Counted from the first letter of the stretch, positions 1 through 9,692 are shown. The stretch: 42,166 bases of DNA from Sphaerimonospora mesophila NBRC 14179 = JCM 3151 (GCA_001552515.1 BCRI01000057.1:1-42166); one strand, 5' to 3'. Notes: a model not told the origin generated them from the sequence alone. Translations and numbers: made by a program.

Positions 1-20
1 CACCCCCCTCCTCCCCGCCG

Positions 21-262
21 TGATCTTGTAGTTTCTCGCACGGATGCCATCTGAGCTGCGCAGCCGAGTTTGTGATCTTGCAGAAACTCGCAGGGAAGCC
101 CCTTGACGTGTGCTTATGCGTTAGCTGATCTTGCACTTGACTGGATAGTGCAAGATCACGGGAGTCGTCTCCGCTGCTCATGGACGAGGTTTGCGAGAAA
201 CTGCAAGATCGCGAACGTGAAGTGCCAGGCCATGGCGCCGTGTGCGAGTATTTGCAAGATCA
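21..262. repeat. Mirror-symmetric array of 20-bp repeats
   Basis: Two forward copies of TGATCTTGCAGAAACTCGCA-like sequence lie at 21-40 and 73-92. Two reverse-complement copies lie at 192-211 and 243-262. Between them is an inverted repeat of the GATCTTGCA half only (TGATCTTGCAC at 126-136, GTGCAAGATCA at 148-158). All elements are symmetric about position 142 to within one base, and successive elements are spaced 51-53 bp, about five helical turns. The DNA between copies is not conserved. I know of no matching element; it could be a multi-site protein-binding region, a cruciform-forming element or a non-autonomous mobile repeat. It precedes the lysin gene. Confidence 0.8.
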
Positions 263-457
263 CGGCGATGGTGGGGGGCGACGGGCGGGGGAGGGCAAGT
301 TGGAGTGCTGGTTGGAGTGGCGGCGGGATGAGGGCCTTATGGCCGGCAGGGAGGTATCCGCAATTGATTGGGCGGGCAAAAAACCCTAAAAGAGCATAAC
401 CGGCCAGGTGATCCCACTAGGCTCGGTTGTTCCAACGATCGGTTCCCGGAGAGCTTC

Positions 458-2320
458 GTGTCCATCGATCTCGTATCCCGTGCCGCGTGGGGCGCCCGTC
501 GCCCCAAGGGCTCCTACTCCCCGCTGAAATCGACAAAGGGGGTGAAGGTTCACTACACGGGCGGTCGGGTGGACCCGTCGATCGTGGACGACCACGACAA
601 GTGCGTGGCCCTGGTCAAGTCGATCCAGAATCACCACATGGACGGCAACGGCTGGATCGACATCGGCTACTGCGTGGATGAGGAGACCGAGATTCTCACG
701 CAGCAGGGGTGGAAGTCCTACCGCGAGCTGCGAGTAGGCGATATAGCGCTCACTCTCAACCATGAGACGGGTATGTCTGAATGGCAACCAGTCCTGGAGG
801 TATGTGTCTTCCCGGCCATGGAGCGAGAGATGATCAAGATGGCAGGGGATCGCCATTCATCTCTGACCACCCCTCACCATCGATGGCCAGTTGAACGGTA
901 TCGCAGGCGTACCGGAACGCAGCGTGTCAAAGGTGCCAACGGCAGATGGCTTGCGACCGGCAGGGCCGAGCGATCCCTAAAAGAACGCGAGCGTCTGTGG
1001 GTGACCACCGAGACGATGGGCTACTGGGACCGGATTCCGATCGCGGCGCCTTGTGCCGATCTCCCCACAGAGGCCAAATGGTCCGACGCTCTCGTGGAAC
1101 TCCTTGCCTGGTTCTGGACGGAAGGACACGTGAAGCGGGGGCGTGCGGGAGAGCGCACGCTCTCCGTCGCGATCTACCAAGGCATGCAGAACGCCGCGAA
1201 TGTCTCACGTATTCGCGCTGCACTCACCGAGGTGTTCGGTCCTGCATCCGAACAGTTTCCCCGTGTCGGCCGTGCCACCGACGGCGTACCGCGGTGGCGT
1301 GAGACCGTGAACCGGCACTTGGTGGAGTTCCACCTGTCGACGGATGCGGGAGAGCGACTGCTCGAATTAGCGCCTGACCGGGTCCCGCATTTTGACTTCC
1401 TGCTGTCCTTGACCAGTGCGCAACTTCGCCTGTTCATCGAAACCTCACTGGTCGCGGACAATGCAGGAATCGACAAGCTGGCCCAGAAGAATCGCGCCGC
1501 CGCCGAAGCGTTCATGTTCGCCGTCATCCTTTCCGGAAAGGCGGCATCGCTGCGACCTCGGCCGCCTGTAGGAAATTGCCCCAGCGAGATGTGGCTCGTT
1601 ACCATCCGGCACCAGCAGTACTTTGCCCCTCGCTCTGCGGCCAACAGGGGATCGCGTTTCACGATAGGTTCGGAAACCTACCGTGGTGAAATTTGGTGTC
1701 CTCGCACGGCGAACCAGAGTTGGTTGGCCCGCCGAGACGGCACCATCTATTTCACGGGTAACACCATGGTCGCCTGTCCCCATAGAAAGGTATTCATGGG
1801 GCGCGGCCCGAAGCACCTGCCGGCCGCCAATGGCCCCGGCCTCAATTCCGGTCACTACGCGGTGCTCGGCCTGGTCGGCAACGCCGGGCTGACCCAGCCG
1901 ACGGACGGCATCCTGAACGGCATCCTCGACGCGATCGACTACCTGCGCGAACACGGCGGCGCCGGCCGGGAGATCAAGGGCCACCGAGACGGCTACCCCA
2001 CCGACTGCCCCGGCGACCCCCTCTACGCCTGGATCAGGAAGGGCGCCCCCCGGCCCGGGAAGGGCGACACGCCCTCGAAGCCGGCGCCCGCGCCCCAGTG
2101 GCCGGGACGGCTGCTCAAATATCCGCCCATCATGCGCGGCGCCGACGTGCGGACCTGGCAGGCGCAGATGAAGCGCCTCGGATACGACATCGAGGTCGAC
2201 GGCGCCTACGGCCCGGACTCGAGGGCGGTGTGCGTACGCTTCCAGAAGGCCGCCCGCCTCGACACCGACGGCATCGTCGGGCCGCTGACCTGGAACGCCG
2301 CCTTCGCCGCCAAGCCGTAG
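458..2320 (+). CDS. N-acetylmuramoyl-L-alanine amidase (endolysin type) with intein and peptidoglycan-binding domain
   Basis: The precursor has 620 residues; removing the intein (residues 72-435) leaves 256. The exteins form an amidase_2/PGRP domain that cuts the MurNAc-L-Ala bond of peptidoglycan. It shows RAAWGAR near the N-terminus, Zn ligand His32 (VHYTGG), catalytic-type Tyr71 (DIGY), and His509 and Cys517 in GHRDGYPTDCPGD. A C-terminal PG_binding_1 domain covers roughly residues 555-615 (RLGYDIEVDGAYGPDSR, DGIVGPLTWNA). I chose GTG 458 because GGAG lies 6 bases upstream and homology begins at once; an in-frame TTG at 368 has neither. No signal peptide or membrane anchor is visible, which fits a phage-type lysin. 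No other phage gene is nearby, so it may be a domesticated or remnant lysin. Confidence 0.88.
   Translation: MSIDLVSRAAWGARRPKGSYSPLKSTKGVKVHYTGGRVDPSIVDDHDKCVALVKSIQNHHMDGNGWIDIGYCVDEETEILTQQGWKSYRELRVGDIALTLNHETGMSEWQPVLEVCVFPAMEREMIKMAGDRHSSLTTPHHRWPVERYRRRTGTQRVKGANGRWLATGRAERSLKERERLWVTTETMGYWDRIPIAAPCADLPTEAKWSDALVELLAWFWTEGHVKRGRAGERTLSVAIYQGMQNAANVSRIRAALTEVFGPASEQFPRVGRATDGVPRWRETVNRHLVEFHLSTDAGERLLELAPDRVPHFDFLLSLTSAQLRLFIETSLVADNAGIDKLAQKNRAAAEAFMFAVILSGKAASLRPRPPVGNCPSEMWLVTIRHQQYFAPRSAANRGSRFTIGSETYRGEIWCPRTANQSWLARRDGTIYFTGNTMVACPHRKVFMGRGPKHLPAANGPGLNSGHYAVLGLVGNAGLTQPTDGILNGILDAIDYLREHGGAGREIKGHRDGYPTDCPGDPLYAWIRKGAPRPGKGDTPSKPAPAPQWPGRLLKYPPIMRGADVRTWQAQMKRLGYDIEVDGAYGPDSRAVCVRFQKAARLDTDGIVGPLTWNAAFAAKP
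671..1762 (+). other. Intein (364 aa) with LAGLIDADG-type homing endonuclease domain
   Basis: The insertion opens with Cys (CVDEETEILTQQGWKSYREL, a typical splicing block A), has a block-B-like TTPHHRWPV around residues 137-143 of the precursor, and ends with ARRDGTIYFTGN followed by Thr as first C-extein residue. Cys1, terminal Asn and +1 Thr are the nucleophiles needed for protein splicing. The penultimate residue is Gly instead of the usual His. The middle resembles a DOD endonuclease: LLAWFWTEGHV near 214-224 and LRLFIETSLVADNAG near 324-338, the second motif degenerate. Removing it restores an uninterrupted DIGY-TMVACPH amidase sequence, so the boundaries are firm. Endonuclease activity is uncertain. 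Confidence 0.9.
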
Positions 2321-2326
2321 GCCCGG

Positions 2327-2382
2327 GCCGTACGGAACGAGCCGTACGGAGCGGGTCGTACGGAGCGGGTCGTAGGGAACGG
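2327..2382. repeat. Four tandem 14-bp repeats (GCCGTACGGAGCGG)
   Basis: Units at 2327-2340, 2341-2354, 2355-2368 and 2369-2382 differ at one to three bases each and are followed by a partial unit. Each of the first three contains the palindrome CGTACG; the last has CGTAGG. They fill the gap just after the lysin stop codon. No function is evident. Confidence 0.75.
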
Positions 2383-2514
2383 GCCGGGCGCGGCGTCGGC
2401 CTCGGCCATGGTGGCATCCGCCTGCTGGACGTGCCCGCTCGGCCGGTGGCGTGGTCGGCGGTCCGGAGTGTGAGACGCCCGGTTTCGGTCGGGCGAAATG
2501 CGCACCCCGAAGCA

Positions 2515-2541
2515 TTGTTCTGGAGACGCTCCGCCTAGCAT
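2515..2541 (+). promoter_or_regulatory. Putative promoter for a leaderless mutA transcript
   Basis: A TAGCAT -10 box (2536-2541) ends six bases before the mutA ATG at 2548. TTGTTC at 2515-2520 is a possible -35 with a 15-bp spacer, slightly short. There is no Shine-Dalgarno sequence before the ATG, which fits transcription starting at or next to the start codon, common in actinomycetes. Confidence 0.45.
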
Positions 2542-2547
2542 CCTGGC

Positions 2548-4323
2548 ATGACGGTGCCACCTCTGGAAATCGCCTCGGGGTTCCCGCCCGGCTCGCGGGA
2601 GCAGTGGCGCACGCTCGCGCTCGGGGTCCTGCGCAAGTCGGGAGCCCTCGGCGAGGACGCCACACCCGCCGACGTGGAGGAGGCGCTTTCCTCCACCACT
2701 CACGACGGCGTGACGATCGCGGCGCTGCACGACGCCGCCGACCTGCCGGCCGCCCCCCGGATCGTACGGCCGGGCGATCAGTGGGACGTCCGCCAGCGCC
2801 ACGCCCACCCCGACCCCGCCGTGACCAACGAGGCAGTGCTGTCCGATCTTGAGGGCGGCGTCACCTCGGTCTGGCTCGATCTGCCGGCCGGTGGCGGCCC
2901 GGACGCGCTGTCGCGGGTGCTCGACGGCGTGCACCTCGACCTCGCCCCGGTCGTCCTCGACGCGGGCGCCCAGGTCAGCGGTGTCCGGTCGGTCCCGATC
3001 GCGGGCGCGTACCTCGACCTGCTGGCCGAGCGTGGTGTGACGGCTCCCGGCGGCAACCTCGGGCTCGGTCCTTCCGCCGTCTCCGAGGGGATCTCCGTGC
3101 TGCGGCGGTGCCTGGCCGAGCAGCCCGCCCTGCGCGGCGTCGTCGTCGACGCCCTGCCGTACCACGACGCGGGCGGCGGCGACGTCGAGGAGCTGGGCTG
3201 TTCGATCGCCGCCGGCGTGGCCGCGCTGCGGGCCATGACCGACGCCGGTCTTTCCATTGAACAAGCGATAGGTCTGCTGGAGTTCCGCTACGCGGCCTCG
3301 GCCGACCAGTTCCTCACCATCGCCAAGCTGCGGGCCGCGCGCCGGCTGTGGGCGCGGGTGACCGAGGTCGTGGGCGGCGCCGGCGACCAGCTCCAGCACG
3401 CGGTGACGTCGTCGGCGATGATGACGGCCCGCGACCCCTGGGTGAACATGCTGCGCACCACCCTGGCCTGCTTCGGCGCGGGCGTCGGCGGGGCCGACGC
3501 GGTGACCGTGCAGCCGTTCGACGCCTGCCTTGGGCTGCCCGACGCGTTCGCCCGCAGGATCGCGCGCAACACCCACGCGCTGCTGATGGAGGAGGCCGGC
3601 GTCGCCCGGGTGGCCGACCCGGCCGGCGGCTCCTGGTACGTGGAGCGGCTCACGGCCGACCTCGCCGAGCGCGCCTGGGCGTGGTTCCAGGAGATCGAGC
3701 GCGCCGGCGGCATGGCCGCCGCCCTCGACCGGCTCGTCCCCGAGCGGATCGCGGCCACCCGGGACAGGCGGGCGGAGGCGCTCGCGCACCGCCGCGACCC
3801 CATCACCGGCGTCAGCGAGTTCCCCAACCTGGCCGAGAAGATCCCGGCACGTCAGTCCGGTCCCGGCCTCGCGGGCGAATCCGGCGGGCCGCTGCCGCGC
3901 ATCCGCTACGCCGGGGAGTTCGAGGCGCTGCGCGATCTCGCCGACGCGCAGGCCGGGCGGCCCAGGGTCTTCCTCGCCACGATCGGGCCCGTCGCCGCGC
4001 ACACCGCGCGCGCGACGTTCGCCGCCAACCTGTTCGCGGCCGGTGGCATCGAGACCGTGACCTCCGGGACGGCCACGGACCCGGCCGAGATCGCCGAGGC
4101 GTTCCGCGCGGCCGGCACACCGGTCGCCTGCCTGTGCTCCAGCGACCGGTTGTACGGCGAGCACGCCGCGGCCGTGGCGGCCGCGCTGCGTGACGCCGGG
4201 GCCCGCCGGATCTGGCTGGCCGGCAAGGGCGAGCATGGAGATGTGGACGCCAACCTGTACGCCGGATGCGATGCGCTCGACGTGCTCCGTACGACGTTTG
4301 ACGACCTTGGAGTAACCCGATGA
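2548..4323 (+). CDS. mutA: Methylmalonyl-CoA mutase, small subunit
   Basis: This 591-residue protein is the non-catalytic partner of MutB in the adenosylcobalamin-dependent mutase that interconverts (R)-methylmalonyl-CoA and succinyl-CoA (propionate, odd-chain and branched-chain catabolism; polyketide precursor supply). A mutase-type TIM barrel fills the N-terminal two thirds ([51 protein letters not shown]). A cobalamin-binding-like fold follows but lacks the DxHxxG motif of MutB, as expected for the small subunit. Length is normal for the family. The stop overlaps the mutB start (ATGA, 4320-4323), so the two are translationally coupled. Confidence 0.95.
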   Translation: MTVPPLEIASGFPPGSREQWRTLALGVLRKSGALGEDATPADVEEALSSTTHDGVTIAALHDAADLPAAPRIVRPGDQWDVRQRHAHPDPAVTNEAVLSDLEGGVTSVWLDLPAGGGPDALSRVLDGVHLDLAPVVLDAGAQVSGVRSVPIAGAYLDLLAERGVTAPGGNLGLGPSAVSEGISVLRRCLAEQPALRGVVVDALPYHDAGGGDVEELGCSIAAGVAALRAMTDAGLSIEQAIGLLEFRYAASADQFLTIAKLRAARRLWARVTEVVGGAGDQLQHAVTSSAMMTARDPWVNMLRTTLACFGAGVGGADAVTVQPFDACLGLPDAFARRIARNTHALLMEEAGVARVADPAGGSWYVERLTADLAERAWAWFQEIERAGGMAAALDRLVPERIAATRDRRAEALAHRRDPITGVSEFPNLAEKIPARQSGPGLAGESGGPLPRIRYAGEFEALRDLADAQAGRPRVFLATIGPVAAHTARATFAANLFAAGGIETVTSGTATDPAEIAEAFRAAGTPVACLCSSDRLYGEHAAAVAAALRDAGARRIWLAGKGEHGDVDANLYAGCDALDVLRTTFDDLGVTR

Positions 4324-6482
4324 CTCGACAAAGTTCGGTGATTCCGGATTTTTCGGGAATTGAGCTGGGGGCGGGGACGGAAGCCGTACCCGCGCCCGCG
4401 TCGCCCGGCGCCGAGGTGTGGGAGACACCGGAGGGGATCGGGGTCAAGCCGCTGTACACGGCCGCCGACCTCGACGGGCTCGACTTCCTCCAGACCTATC
4501 CGGGCGTGGCGCCGTACCTGCGCGGGCCGTACCCCACGATGTACGTCACCCAGCCGTGGACCATCCGCCAGTACGCCGGATTCTCCACCGCGGAGGAGTC
4601 CAACGCGTTCTATCGGCGCAACCTCGCGGCCGGGCAGAAGGGCCTGTCGGTCGCGTTCGACCTCGCCACCCACCGGGGGTACGACTCCGATCACCCCCGG
4701 GTGGCCGGCGACGTCGGCATGGCGGGCGTGGCGATCGACTCGATCTACGACATGCGGCAGCTGTTCGAGGGCATCCCCCTCGACAAGATGAGCGTGTCGA
4801 TGACCATGAACGGCGCGGTGCTGCCGATCCTGGCGCTGTACATCGTGGCGGCGGAGGAGCAGGGGGTCGGCCCCGACAAGCTGGCCGGGACCATCCAGAA
4901 CGACATCCTCAAGGAGTTCATGGTCCGCAACACCTACATCTACCCGCCGGGCCCGTCGATGCGGATCATCTCCGACATCTTCGCCTACACCTCGGCGAAC
5001 ATGCCGCGCTTCAACTCCATCTCCATCTCCGGCTACCACATCCAGGAGGCCGGGGCGACCTGCGACCTCGAGCTCGCGTACACGCTCGCCGACGGCATCG
5101 AGTACCTGCGGGCCGGCGTCGGGGCGGGGCTGGACATCGACGCGTTCGCGCCGCGGCTGTCGTTCTTCTGGTGCATCGGCATGAACTTCTTCATGGAGGT
5201 CGCCAAGCTGCGGGCCGCCCGCCTGCTGTGGGCGAACATCGTGAAGGACTTCGGGGCCGCCAACCCCAGGTCGCTGTCGCTGCGCACGCACAGCCAGACC
5301 TCCGGGTGGTCGCTGACCGCGCACGACGTGTTCAACAACGTGGTGCGCACCTGCGTCGAGGCGATGGCCGCCACCCAGGGGCACACCCAGTCGCTGCACA
5401 CCAACGCGCTGGACGAGGCATTGGCGCTGCCGACCGACTTCTCGGCCAGGATCGCACGCAACACCCAGCTCGTCCTCCAGCAGGAGTCCGGCACCTGCCG
5501 CACGATCGACCCCTGGGGCGGGTCGTACTACGTCGAGCGGCTCACCCACGACCTCGCCCTGCGGGCGTGGGGGCACATCCAGGAGGTCGAGGCCGCCGGC
5601 GGCATGGCCAAGGCGATCGACGCCGGGCTGCCGAAGATGCGCATCGAGGAGGCCGCCGCCCGCACCCAGGCGCGCATCGACTCCGGGCGTCAGCCCGTCA
5701 TCGGGGTGAACAAGTATCGCCCCGAGGCCGACGAGGAGATCGAGGTCCTCAAGGTCGACAACACCGAGGTACGCCGCCAGCAGCTCGACAAGCTGCGCCG
5801 CCTGCGCGAGGAGCGCGACCCGGCGGCGGTGGCGCGGGCCCTGGAGGCGCTGACCGAGGGCGCCGCCGGCAACGGCAACCTGCTGGAGCTCGCCGTCACC
5901 GCCGCCCGCGCCAAGGCGACGGTCGGGGAGATCTCCGAGGCCATGGAGAAGGTCTTCGGACGCCACGCCGCGCAGATCCGTACGATCTCCGGTGTGTACC
6001 GGGAGGAGGTCGGCGGCGCGGTGGACGACGTCAGGGCCGCGTGTGCGGACTTCGAGAAGGCCGAGGGCCGCAGGCCGCGCATCCTGGTCGCCAAGATGGG
6101 GCAGGACGGCCACGACCGCGGCCAGAAGGTGATCGCCAGCGCCTTCGCCGACCTCGGCTTCGACGTCGACGTCGGCCCGCTGTTCCAGACGCCCGAGGAG
6201 GTCGCCCGGCAGGCCGTCGAGGCCGACGTGCACATCGTCGGCGTCTCCTCGCTGGCGGCCGGCCACCTGACCCTCGTGCCGGCCCTGCGCGAGGCGCTGG
6301 TCGAGCTGGGCGCGGACGACATCATGATCGTGGTGGGCGGGGTGATCCCGCCCGGCGACGTCGACGAGCTGCGCGCCGCCGGGGCCGCCGCCGTCTTCCC
6401 GCCGGGCACGGTCATCGCCGACGCCGCGCTCGGGCTGCTCAAGGATCTGTCCACGCGCCTGGCCCACCCCGGCGCGGCATGA
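4320..6482 (+). CDS. mutB: Methylmalonyl-CoA mutase, large (catalytic) subunit
   Basis: This 720-residue catalytic subunit of the cytoplasmic B12 enzyme is full length. The substrate-binding barrel includes [32 protein letters not shown] and [13 protein letters not shown]. The C-terminal cobalamin domain carries DGHDRG at residues 596-601, where His598 would be the lower axial cobalt ligand, followed by the usual GVSSLAAGH and [10 protein letters not shown] segments. It overlaps mutA upstream and meaB downstream by ATGA junctions, forming one tight operon. No missing residues were noticed. Confidence 0.97.
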   Translation: MTRQSSVIPDFSGIELGAGTEAVPAPASPGAEVWETPEGIGVKPLYTAADLDGLDFLQTYPGVAPYLRGPYPTMYVTQPWTIRQYAGFSTAEESNAFYRRNLAAGQKGLSVAFDLATHRGYDSDHPRVAGDVGMAGVAIDSIYDMRQLFEGIPLDKMSVSMTMNGAVLPILALYIVAAEEQGVGPDKLAGTIQNDILKEFMVRNTYIYPPGPSMRIISDIFAYTSANMPRFNSISISGYHIQEAGATCDLELAYTLADGIEYLRAGVGAGLDIDAFAPRLSFFWCIGMNFFMEVAKLRAARLLWANIVKDFGAANPRSLSLRTHSQTSGWSLTAHDVFNNVVRTCVEAMAATQGHTQSLHTNALDEALALPTDFSARIARNTQLVLQQESGTCRTIDPWGGSYYVERLTHDLALRAWGHIQEVEAAGGMAKAIDAGLPKMRIEEAAARTQARIDSGRQPVIGVNKYRPEADEEIEVLKVDNTEVRRQQLDKLRRLREERDPAAVARALEALTEGAAGNGNLLELAVTAARAKATVGEISEAMEKVFGRHAAQIRTISGVYREEVGGAVDDVRAACADFEKAEGRRPRILVAKMGQDGHDRGQKVIASAFADLGFDVDVGPLFQTPEEVARQAVEADVHIVGVSSLAAGHLTLVPALREALVELGADDIMIVVGGVIPPGDVDELRAAGAAAVFPPGTVIADAALGLLKDLSTRLAHPGAA

Positions 6483-7429
6483 CGTCGATGGAGGACTACC
6501 TCGCGGGCGTGCTGGCCGGGGACCGGCGGTGGACCGCACGGGCGATCACGCTCGTCGAGTCCACCCGGCCCGATCACCGGGAGCTCGCCCAGCGGCTGCT
6601 CGTCGAGCTCACCCCGCACGCCGGCAAGGCGCGCAGGGTGGGCATCTCCGGGGTGCCGGGGGCGGGCAAGTCGACGATCATCGAGTCGCTCGGCACCTAC
6701 CTGACCGAGCGCGACCACCGGGTGGCCGTGCTCGCCGTCGACCCGTCCTCGCGGCGCAGCGGCGGCAGCATCCTGGGCGACAAGACCCGGATGGCCAGGC
6801 TCGCCGCCGACCCCAGGGCGTTCATCCGGCCGTCGCCGACGGCCGGGACGCTCGGCGGCGTCGCCCGGGCCACCCGGGAGGCGATGGTCATCGTGGAGGC
6901 CGCGGGCTACGACGTGGTGCTCGTCGAGACCGTCGGCGTCGGCCAGTCGGAGACCGCCGTCGCCGACATGGTCGACACGTTCCTGCTGCTCACGCTCGCG
7001 CGTACCGGCGACCAGCTCCAGGGCATCAAGAAGGGCGTGCTGGAGCTGGCCGACGTGATCGCGGTCAACAAGGCCGACGGCGAGCACGAGATGGCCGCCC
7101 GCCGGGCCGCCCGCGAGCTGGCCGGGGCGCTGCGCCTGCTGCGGTCGCACACCCCCGTGCTGACCTGCAGCGGGCTCACCGGCGCCGGTCTCGCCGAGCT
7201 GTGGGCACAGGTCGTACGCCACCAGGAGGAGACCGACCTGTCCGCCAGACGGCGCCGCCAGCAGGTCGAGTGGACCTGGTCGCTGGCCAGGGACCGCCTG
7301 CTCTCCCGGTTGACGGAGCGTGCGGCTCCGATAGCGGCCGAGGTCGAGGCCCAGGTGCTCGACGGCGGCCTCACCCCCTCGCTCGCCGCCGACCGCCTCC
7401 TGGCCGCCTTCTTCGAGGAGAACGTCTAG
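6479..7429 (+). CDS. meaB: Methylmalonyl-CoA mutase-associated G3E GTPase MeaB (ArgK family)
   Basis: This 316-residue P-loop GTPase protects and reloads the B12 cofactor of methylmalonyl-CoA mutase. Walker A GVPGAGKS lies at residues 58-65, with [19 protein letters not shown] (switch region), ETVGVGQSE and the guanine-specificity motif NKAD further on. The C-terminal helical part is present. ATG 6479 overlaps the mutB stop; a second in-frame ATG at 6488 is possible but would break the coupling. Older databases call the family ArgK or lysine/arginine transport kinase; the operon makes the MeaB role clear. Confidence 0.94.
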   Translation: MTSMEDYLAGVLAGDRRWTARAITLVESTRPDHRELAQRLLVELTPHAGKARRVGISGVPGAGKSTIIESLGTYLTERDHRVAVLAVDPSSRRSGGSILGDKTRMARLAADPRAFIRPSPTAGTLGGVARATREAMVIVEAAGYDVVLVETVGVGQSETAVADMVDTFLLLTLARTGDQLQGIKKGVLELADVIAVNKADGEHEMAARRAARELAGALRLLRSHTPVLTCSGLTGAGLAELWAQVVRHQEETDLSARRRRQQVEWTWSLARDRLLSRLTERAAPIAAEVEAQVLDGGLTPSLAADRLLAAFFEENV

Positions 7430-7455
7430 CAGAGAGCGCTTCGGTGGTGAACTTG

Positions 7456-7496
7456 CCCCCACTGGGAGATTGGCTTTCTACCCCGGTGGGGGTTTT
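7456..7496 (+). terminator. Rho-independent-like terminator after meaB
   Basis: CCCCCAC (7456-7462) pairs with GTGGGGG (7486-7492), extendable inward with one internal mismatch through GGG/CCC, and is followed directly by TTTT (7493-7496). Its position 27 bases past the meaB stop suits the end of the mutA-mutB-meaB transcript. Confidence 0.7.
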
Positions 7497-7629
7497 CGCT
7501 ACCCGTGGGGCGCACAATGCATGATTGCACTTTTCTCCGCGGCCAATCGTGTGACGATGTGCGCGCTATCGAGGGGAGGGGGCTCGGCGCGAGCGTTCGG
7601 CCGAGGTCCCTGACTTACGGGAGGTGCGA

Positions 7630-9588
7630 ATGCGTCACGATCCGATGCTGCCGCCGCCGGTGGCGCGGGCGCTGGGGGAGTACCGGGCACTGCTGGCCGA
7701 ACACGGGATCACCTGGGGCGAACCCCCGCTGACCTACGTGACGGTCATGAGCCATCTGCGATTCCCCGACGAGACGGCCCGGATGCGGATGGACACGGCG
7801 GATCTCGACGCGGCGTTCCGCGACGCGATCGGCGGAAAGGTCCCCAGGGGCCTGAGCGTGCTACGGCTGACCCCGGACGGGCGCCGGCTGGAGGCGGGCA
7901 CGCCGCTCGTACGGCTGTCGCCCACGCCGCTTCCGGTCGTCCTGCTGGTCGACTCCGTCCTGGAGAGCCCGGTCACCGTCGTCGCCGACGGCGTGCCGTA
8001 CGAGATCGGGGCGGGCGGAGCGCGATTGCTGGACATCACGACCGACACGGCCCTGACCGTGGACGGCCGGGCCGTCGACCTGTCTCCGCTGAGCCGGCCG
8101 GCCGTGCCCGCTCGGATCCGCCTGCGCGCCGGCTTCCCCTGCCGCTGGACGGTGATGACGGAGGGCGGCCAGGGCTGGTATCCGGACTGCGCGCCGCCGC
8201 GCCGCGACAACTCGGACACGCCGTTCTTCCACGGCGACGACATCACGCTGGACGTGCCCGCCGAGCCCGTCACCATCCGCGTGACGCGGGGCATGGAGTA
8301 CGGCACGGCCGAGACCGTCGTCGTGCCCGAGCCGTGGCGCGAGACGCTCGTCGAGCTCACCCCGGAGCGGCTCTACGACGCGGCCGCCCGCGGCTGGTAC
8401 GGCGCCGACCTGCACGTCCACATGAACTGGGCCGGCGACCTGGTGGCCGAGCCGGTCCAGGCGGCGGCCGCCCAGCACGGCGAGGACCTGCACGTGCTCA
8501 ACCTCGTCGCGGGCAACGTGTCAGGTGCGAGGGTCTACGACAGCGAGGCCCTTGAGCACTGGGCGGGCCGTGACCTGCCCTGGTCGGACGCCACGCACAT
8601 CGCCCGCATGGGGGTGGAGTATCGGAACGATCTGCTCGGACACGTGCACGCGTTCGCCGTGGCCGGTCCACCCGCGATCTACCACACGGGTTTCGGTAAG
8701 GACGCCGACTGGCCGCCTAGCGGTGTCGCCTGCGGTGAGCTGCGGGAACCGCACGCCGTGCTCGGCTACGCCCATCCTTTCCACGGCCCGGTGTCGTCAC
8801 CGGAGGACATCATCGGGGAAGGCAGGCGAAATTGTTCGTCGCGTGCGCTGGTGGTCGACGCCGCGCTCGGCCTGGTGGACGGCATGGAGCTGCTGCACTT
8901 CTCGGACCTCGACGACCCGCCGGGCACGGTCGAGGTCTACCGGAGGCTGCTCGGCGCGGGCGTCCGCCTCGCCGCGCTGGCCGGGACCGACACCATGCTC
9001 TCCTTCACCCGGCAGGACACCGTCTCCAGCCCGCCCGGCTGGGAGCGGGTCTACGCCCGGCTCGACGGGCCGCTGTCGGCGGAGAGCTTCGCCCGTGCCG
9101 TACGGCGGGGCCGTACCTTCGCCACCACCGGGCCGTGGCTGGAGCTGGCGGTGGAAGGGCGTGAGCCGGGCGACACGCTGGAGCCCCTGCCGGGCGACCG
9201 GGTGACGGTGACGGCCCGCACGGTCGGGCCGGAGGTCGAGCGCGTGGAGATCCGTACGGCCGACGGCCCGATCGCCGAGGGCCCGGGCGGCGAGCTGACC
9301 ACATCCCTGGTCGTCGGCGAGCCCACGTACATCGTCGCGGTGGCCACGGGAGGGCGTCATCCGCGCTCGCCGTACCGGGCGGCGTTCGCGCACACGAGCC
9401 CGGTCTACCTCGACGTGGCGGGGCGGCACGTCGCCCGGCCGGAGGACGTCCGGTGGTGTCTGCACTGGCTGGACCTGCTCGAAGCCCTCGTCCGGGACCA
9501 CGCCCGCCTGCGGACCCGATCCCAGCTCCGCGACCACCTCGACCTCATCGAGAAGGCCCGCGCCGTCTACGAGTCCCGACTGGACTGA
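7630..9588 (+). CDS. PHP-domain metallohydrolase of the CehA/McbA type
   Basis: A 652-residue protein. The first ~250 residues form a beta-rich region of unknown role; then a PHP-type metal-binding domain begins with DLHVHMNWAGD (His262 and His264), followed by HGEDLHVLNLV, GYAHPFHG and LAALAGTDTM, the latter two placed to provide further His and Asp ligands. The C-terminal ~130 residues are again beta-rich. GGGAGG at 7618-7623 sits six bases before ATG 7630; an in-frame GTG at 7624 is too close to it. Members of this family include carbaryl hydrolase CehA, but most are uncharacterised and the substrate cannot be read from the sequence. No signal peptide is visible. It appears to be a single-gene unit. 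Confidence 0.8.
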   Translation: MRHDPMLPPPVARALGEYRALLAEHGITWGEPPLTYVTVMSHLRFPDETARMRMDTADLDAAFRDAIGGKVPRGLSVLRLTPDGRRLEAGTPLVRLSPTPLPVVLLVDSVLESPVTVVADGVPYEIGAGGARLLDITTDTALTVDGRAVDLSPLSRPAVPARIRLRAGFPCRWTVMTEGGQGWYPDCAPPRRDNSDTPFFHGDDITLDVPAEPVTIRVTRGMEYGTAETVVVPEPWRETLVELTPERLYDAAARGWYGADLHVHMNWAGDLVAEPVQAAAAQHGEDLHVLNLVAGNVSGARVYDSEALEHWAGRDLPWSDATHIARMGVEYRNDLLGHVHAFAVAGPPAIYHTGFGKDADWPPSGVACGELREPHAVLGYAHPFHGPVSSPEDIIGEGRRNCSSRALVVDAALGLVDGMELLHFSDLDDPPGTVEVYRRLLGAGVRLAALAGTDTMLSFTRQDTVSSPPGWERVYARLDGPLSAESFARAVRRGRTFATTGPWLELAVEGREPGDTLEPLPGDRVTVTARTVGPEVERVEIRTADGPIAEGPGGELTTSLVVGEPTYIVAVATGGRHPRSPYRAAFAHTSPVYLDVAGRHVARPEDVRWCLHWLDLLEALVRDHARLRTRSQLRDHLDLIEKARAVYESRLD

Positions 9589-9594
9589 AAGGGA

Positions 9595-9665
9595 GGGCTT
9601 ATCCCCGCGTGCGCGGGGAGCACTGGAGCCCACGGGACAGAATGTATGCGGGCATGGGACCATCC
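9595..9665 (-). CRISPR. Relic CRISPR unit: one repeat, one 32-bp spacer, truncated second repeat
   Basis: A 29-bp copy of the repeat used at 12427-12928 lies at 9595-9623; its last 23 bases match exactly and three of the first six differ. It is followed by 32 bases (9624-9655), the exact spacer length of the main array, and then by the first 10 bases of the next repeat (GGGACCATCC, 9656-9665), after which similarity ends. The transcribed direction, judged from type I-E repeats in general, would be the minus strand. It probably cannot yield a functional crRNA. Confidence 0.75.
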
Positions 9666-9692
9666 GCCGCACCCTTTCTGTCCTGGGGGCTC
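9626..9692. repeat. 17-bp inverted repeat overlapping the relic CRISPR spacer
   Basis: GAGCCCACGGGACAGAA (9626-9642) is complementary to TTCTGTCCTGGGGGCTC (9676-9692) at 15 of 17 positions, with a 33-base loop. The left arm lies inside the relic spacer and the right arm beyond the truncated repeat. It could act as a transcription terminator for the upstream metallohydrolase gene, although no T-run follows, or be a scar of the event that truncated the array. Confidence 0.55.

Noticed and set aside
21-262. CRISPR array at the left end of the window
   Set aside because: The 20-mers change orientation around a centre and lack constant-direction repeat-spacer order.
368-457. TTG 368 as the start of the lysin gene
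   Set aside because: It lacks a ribosome site, and the added 30 residues do not resemble the amidase N-terminus; GTG 458 has GGAG at good spacing.
3906-6539. Very long open frame (877 codons) on the minus strand opposite mutA-mutB
   Set aside because: High GC content leaves antisense frames open. Its translation is low-complexity Arg/Gly/Val/Asp with no domain, while the plus strand encodes full-length mutase subunits.
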